In this document: positions 49,689 to 53,067 of the stretch, piece after piece
Layout: every line of letters starts with the position of its first letter
How positions within the stretch are numbered: the first letter of the stretch is position 1
NCBI GenBank assembly: GCA_000824845.1
Contig: CCNC01000178.1
Location: 1-53,067, forward strand
Source of the DNA: Mesorhizobium sp. ORS 3359
GTDB taxonomy: Bacteria; Pseudomonadota; Alphaproteobacteria; Rhizobiales; Rhizobiaceae
DNA: 53,067 bases
Direction of reading: 5' to 3'
Notes under the pieces: generated by a model
The model's database searches: none
The model's input: only the letters and a program-made list of their open reading frames with translations
Told to the model about the DNA's origin: nothing
Position numbers and translations under genes: made by a program

Positions 49689-50301
49689 GTTTTCCTGGGA
49701 CGTCCGCAGCCCGCTCGAGCGAGCACTGATCGCCGGCCCTTACGGCGCGCAGGGCGACTCCGGCGTGGCGCTGACCGAGATCCGCAATTTCGACCTCGTG
49801 CAGGTGATGGCGCGGCGCGGCAAGGCCGGCGAGATGATAGCGGCTGCGAAGGCGCGCTTCGGCGTTGCCGCGCCGGAGACGCCCAAGGCGATCGGCACGT
49901 CCGACGCGTCGCTGATCTGGTCGGGACCGGACCAGTTCCTCGTGCTGTCCAAAGGCGGCAAGCATTCGATTGAGGCGCTTGCACCCGTCTTTGCCGGCTC
50001 GGCTTCGCTGTCCGACCAGTCGCATGCGCGGGCGCTGATCAGCGTCTCCGGCGACAAGGCGCGCGCGATGCTCGCCAAGCTGTCGTCGATCGATTTGCAT
50101 TCCGATGTGTTCGGCGTGGGCGCGGCGGCCGCGACCTCGATGGATCACACGAGCGTCACGCTGTGGCGCGGCGCGGATCGCAACGGACAGGCGGTGTTCA
50201 ACCTGCTGGTGTTCGCGACCTTCGCCGAGAGCCTGTGGCACACGATTCTGGATTCGACCGCTGAGTATGGCGTGACGATCGGCCATTCCGAGGAATTTTA
50301 A
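49681..50301 (+). CDS. mgdD: N-methylglutamate dehydrogenase subunit D (sarcosine-oxidase gamma-like)
   Basis: Subunit of 206 residues of the SoxG type, itself distantly related to GcvT. It begins VAEFSWDVRSPLERALIAGP and includes LTEIRNFDLVQVMARRGKAG and ALISVSGDKARAMLAKLSSI. I chose GTG 49681 because GGAGGG lies seven bases before it; ATG 49666 is an in-frame alternative. The start lies within the last codons of mgdC. It is the last gene of the operon. Its partner role in the complex is structural. Confidence 0.86.
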   Translation: MAEFSWDVRSPLERALIAGPYGAQGDSGVALTEIRNFDLVQVMARRGKAGEMIAAAKARFGVAAPETPKAIGTSDASLIWSGPDQFLVLSKGGKHSIEALAPVFAGSASLSDQSHARALISVSGDKARAMLAKLSSIDLHSDVFGVGAAAATSMDHTSVTLWRGADRNGQAVFNLLVFATFAESLWHTILDSTAEYGVTIGHSEEF

Positions 50302-50320
50302 GTCCACAATCGGAAACCTC

Positions 50321-50500
50321 GGCGCTGCCCCTCATCTGCCTGCCGGCATCTTCTCCCCGTATACTGACGGGGAGAAGGGGTTGGCCGCAACGACGGCACT
50401 CCGATCCGCAGCGTTGGCGATTGGCGAAATCGATGGCGGCAGCGTCCTTCGCCCCGTTCACGGGGAGAAGGTGCCCGAAGGGCGGATGAGGGGCGGCGCC
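50321..50500. repeat. Mosaic palindromic intergenic element (RIME-like)
   Basis: A 180-base element with matching ends, GGCGCTGCCCCTCATCTGCC on the left and GGCGGATGAGGGGCGGCGCC on the right. Internal hairpins include TTCTCCCCGT/ACGGGGAGAA (50351-50376, perfect 10-bp arms) and CCCCG/CGGGG (50452-50465). It shares the TTCTCCCC/GGGGAGAA module with the element at 33103. It fills most of the gap between mgdD and tdm and probably ends the mgd transcript. I see no gene in 50302-50654. Confidence 0.7.
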
Positions 50501-50566
50501 GACGTTCGAAGGACAAGCATGTCGGCAACCACCTTGCGGCGATCGCACCCAGAGCACCACACCTTC

Positions 50567-50628
50567 TTGCCAAAAGCCCTCACCCTGCTATTCTCTCAGC
50601 GAAAATAATTTTACACACAGGCAAACTT
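50567..50628 (+). promoter_or_regulatory. Promoter and operator-like site upstream of tdm
   Basis: TTGCCA (50567-50572) and TATTCT (50589-50594) are spaced by 16 bases. Just downstream, 50604-50628, lies AATAATTTTACACACAGGCA with AACTT, which matches the dmmD site at 19 of 25 positions. The position, around the expected transcript start, suits a repressor. Confidence 0.55.
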
Positions 50629-50654
50629 TTTTCTCGCTCGGAGGAGGGTTTGAG

Positions 50655-53024
50655 ATGAGCCAGTCGCCCTACCCCGCCGTCCTGTCCGGGCCGCCCAAGC
50701 CCAGCCTGATCCTGAGGCCCGGCGAGATCCGCCTGCCGCCGGGCCTGGAGCGCTACACAGTGCAGGGCAATGGCGCGGTGCAAATCGACGTCGAGGCGGG
50801 CGACAGCGTGAGTGTGACCAATGTCGAGGGCGGGCAGCCTTGCGAATTGCTGGCCTGGGATAAAACGGGGATCACCGATCCCGGCATTTTCGGTGAGAGG
50901 TCGAACAGCAATGCGGCCGGCATCAAGGCGCTCCTTGCTGAAGGGGACGACAGTCTCTCGGCGGTTCGCCTCAGCCTCGAGCGCCGCAAGGTGGAGCTCG
51001 ACCAACCGAAAGCCGTGCGCGTGTTCGGCGGCGCCACGCCGGCCGGCACCGAGCAGAGTTTTTCCGTGCGGCGCGACGGCGCGCTGCTGATCGCCGCGCC
51101 CGGGGGGCCTATGCTGGTCGACGGTCACAACACGGCGACGCCGCTGACCGTCCTGGTGGGCCGCGCGACGATCCGGCTGAAGACAAGAGGGCAGCTTGCC
51201 GATCCGCTCGCCGATCCGGTGCTCGATCTCAGGGTTCATTCGGCGACCGCCGAATCCTATTTCGTCAGGGCCGGCGACTATCTGCAGATCATCGACGTCG
51301 ACGGCCGGCAGTGCACCGATTTCCAGTGCTTTTCGGCGCGCAAGCTGGACAAGGGGCACGACCTGCCACTCGACGTGACGACGACGCGCACGCTGATGGG
51401 CTCGGCCTATCCGATGCCCGGCCTGCATTCGAAATATTACGATCAGGACATGGAACCGCTGGTCGAGGTGGTGCAGGACACATGCGGCCGGCACGATGCC
51501 TTCGCGCTCGCCTGCGCCGCCAAATATTACGACGACATCGGCTATCCCGGCCACACCAACTGCTCGGAGAATTTCAACAAGGCGCTTGCCGACAGGGGTG
51601 TCACGGCCCGCGCCGGCTGGATGGCCATCAACTTCTTCTTCAACACGGCGATCGACGCGCATGGCGTGATGGTGTCGGACGAACCCTGGTCGCGGCCGGG
51701 CGACTATGTTTTGCTGCGCGCGCTGACCGACATCGTCTGCGTGTCCTCGGCCTGCCCGGACGACACCACGCCCGCCAATGGCTGGGACCTCACCGACATC
51801 CATGTGCGGACCTATTCCGGCCAGCACAAATTCTCGCGAGCGATCGCCAGACGCATGAAGCCCGACTCGGAACCGAAAATGACCCGCGAGACAGCCTTTC
51901 ATTCGAGCTTTGCCAAGCACACGCGCGATTTCGTCGAATACAGGGGCTATTGGCTGGCCAATTCCTTCGCCAAGGAAGGTCCCATCGCCGAATACTGGGC
52001 CTGCCGGCAGGACGCCGTGATCATGGACCTGTCGCCGCTGCGCAAGTTCGAGGTCACGGGACCGGACGCCGAGGCTCTGCTGCAATACACGCTTACCCGC
52101 GACGTCAAGAAGCTCGGCGTCGGCCAGGTCGTCTATACGGCGATGTGCTACGAGCATGGCGGCATGATCGACGACGGCACGCTGCTCAGGCTCGGCAAGG
52201 ACAATTTCCGCTGGGTCGGCGGCGACGATTTCTCAGGCGAGTGGTTGCGCGAGACGGCCAAGAAGCTCGGCCTCAACGTGCTGGTGCGCTCCTCCACCGA
52301 CCAGATGCACAACATCGCCGTGCAGGGCCCGAAGAGCCGCGACATCTTGAAGGAGGTCGTCTGGACCTCGCCGGTGCAGCCCTCGATCGGCGAGCTCGAA
52401 TGGTTCCGCTTCGCCGTCGCGCGCATCGGCGGCGGCAATGGCGTTCCGGTCGTGGTCTCGCGCACCGGCTATACGGGCGAGCTCGGCTACGAGATCTGGT
52501 GCCATCCGCGCGACGCCGAAAAGGTGTTCGACGCCGTCTGGGAAGCCGGCCAGCCGCACGGGCTGAAACCGATGGGCCTGCAGGCGCTGGACATGGTGCG
52601 CATCGAGGCCGGGCTGATCTTCGCCGGTTATGAATTCTCCGACCAGACCGATCCGTTCGAGGCCGGCATCGGCTTCACCGTGCCGCTCAAGACCAAGGCC
52701 GACGATTTCATCGGCCGCGACGCGCTGATCCGGCGAAGGGAGCATCCGCAGACGAGGCTCGTCGGCCTCGACATCGACGCCAGTATCCCGGTCGGCCATG
52801 GCGACTGCGTCCATGTCGGCCGTGCCCAGATCGGCGTCGTCACTTCCGGCATGCGCTCGCCGGTGCTCGGCAAGACCATCGCGCTCGCAAGGCTCGACGT
52901 CACCCATGCCGAGATCGGGACGGAGGTCGAGATCGGCAAGCTCGACGGCCATGCCAAGCGACTGCCGGCGCGCGTCGTCGCCTTCGCGCATTACGACCCT
53001 CAGAAGACCAAGCCGAGATCCTGA
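50655..53024 (+). CDS. tdm: Trimethylamine N-oxide demethylase (DUF1989-GcvT fusion)
   Basis: Two-domain enzyme of 789 residues that splits trimethylamine N-oxide into dimethylamine and formaldehyde. The N-terminal DUF1989 region (to about residue 390) holds the catalytic, zinc-binding part, with conserved cysteines in CTDFQC (Cys220, Cys225), TNCSENF (Cys303) and SSACPDD (Cys367). The C-terminal GcvT-like region (from about 430) has VIMDLSPLRKFEVTGPDAEA, AVQGPKSRDILKEVV and SRTGYTGELGYEIW, for transfer of the formaldehyde to tetrahydrofolate. The ATG follows GGAGGAGGG. It has its own promoter and operator-like site and completes the TMA pathway. Confidence 0.92.
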   Translation: MSQSPYPAVLSGPPKPSLILRPGEIRLPPGLERYTVQGNGAVQIDVEAGDSVSVTNVEGGQPCELLAWDKTGITDPGIFGERSNSNAAGIKALLAEGDDSLSAVRLSLERRKVELDQPKAVRVFGGATPAGTEQSFSVRRDGALLIAAPGGPMLVDGHNTATPLTVLVGRATIRLKTRGQLADPLADPVLDLRVHSATAESYFVRAGDYLQIIDVDGRQCTDFQCFSARKLDKGHDLPLDVTTTRTLMGSAYPMPGLHSKYYDQDMEPLVEVVQDTCGRHDAFALACAAKYYDDIGYPGHTNCSENFNKALADRGVTARAGWMAINFFFNTAIDAHGVMVSDEPWSRPGDYVLLRALTDIVCVSSACPDDTTPANGWDLTDIHVRTYSGQHKFSRAIARRMKPDSEPKMTRETAFHSSFAKHTRDFVEYRGYWLANSFAKEGPIAEYWACRQDAVIMDLSPLRKFEVTGPDAEALLQYTLTRDVKKLGVGQVVYTAMCYEHGGMIDDGTLLRLGKDNFRWVGGDDFSGEWLRETAKKLGLNVLVRSSTDQMHNIAVQGPKSRDILKEVVWTSPVQPSIGELEWFRFAVARIGGGNGVPVVVSRTGYTGELGYEIWCHPRDAEKVFDAVWEAGQPHGLKPMGLQALDMVRIEAGLIFAGYEFSDQTDPFEAGIGFTVPLKTKADDFIGRDALIRRREHPQTRLVGLDIDASIPVGHGDCVHVGRAQIGVVTSGMRSPVLGKTIALARLDVTHAEIGTEVEIGKLDGHAKRLPARVVAFAHYDPQKTKPRS

Positions 53025-53067
53025 TCTTTCCCTTCTCCCCTTGTGCGCCGAGACGGATGAGCGACTA

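Noticed and set aside
45106..50301. Annotation as heterotetrameric sarcosine oxidase
   Set aside because: The subunits are homologous, but the same operon holds mgsABC and a GmaS/GlnT-type ligase, which is the N-methylglutamate pathway set. Sarcosine activity cannot be fully excluded from sequence.
53025..53067. Possible gene start at the right edge
   Set aside because: Only 43 bases follow the tdm stop; the pyrimidine-rich stretch there resembles the start of another intergenic repeat, but there is too little sequence to support a call.

Overview
The window is GC-rich chromosomal DNA of a rhizobial alphaproteobacterium, most likely Mesorhizobium or a close relative. I infer this from a glxBCD/glnT-type gene order, several Rhizobiales-style intergenic palindromes, an alpha-r14-like anti-Shine-Dalgarno small RNA, and many ABC transporters of rhizobial type. 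I see no rRNA, tRNA, CRISPR array, transposase or phage gene. Both edges are open: a gene is cut at position 1, and the last gene ends 43 bases before the right edge.

Left part (1-15.4 kb): (1) a minus-strand operon with an FAD amine oxidase and a PotD/PotB/PotC-like ABC importer, whose binding protein runs off the left edge; (2) a plus-strand set with a fumarylacetoacetate-hydrolase-family enzyme, a ribose-type sugar ABC importer and a LacI regulator; (3) a small RNA gene with three hairpins, each presenting CCTCCTCCC; (4) a TetR regulator divergent from a small conserved-looking ORF, an RND efflux pump and its periplasmic adaptor, with two copies of a GTTAC-N6-GTAAC operator between them.

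Middle part (15.4-30.7 kb): a catabolic locus of unknown substrate. It holds a LysR regulator divergent from a BesD/HalD-family 2-oxoglutarate oxygenase that carries the hydroxylase HxD motif, a GntR regulator with a perfect palindrome in front of it, two enolase-superfamily enzymes, a full Dpp/Opp-type ABC importer, a second LysR regulator, a second paralogous Tat-exported binding protein, a double-DUF427 protein and an SDR dehydrogenase.

Right part (30.7-53 kb): an almost complete methylated-amine island. Trimethylamine monooxygenase (tmm) makes TMAO. TMAO demethylase (tdm) makes dimethylamine plus formaldehyde. Dimethylamine monooxygenase (dmmDABC) makes monomethylamine. Gamma-glutamylmethylamide synthetase (gmaS/glnT) and N-methylglutamate synthase (mgsABC/glxBCD) make N-methylglutamate, and N-methylglutamate dehydrogenase (mgdABCD) returns glutamate with release of a C1 unit. 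An XRE-cupin regulator sits divergent from tmm. Related AT-rich near-palindromic motifs occur in front of tmm, the regulator, dmmD, the transporter operon and tdm, which suggests one regulon. The transporter operon is unusual: an APC-type permease preceded by three very small membrane proteins, one of only 53 residues. Two further unknown genes lie between that permease and mgsA.
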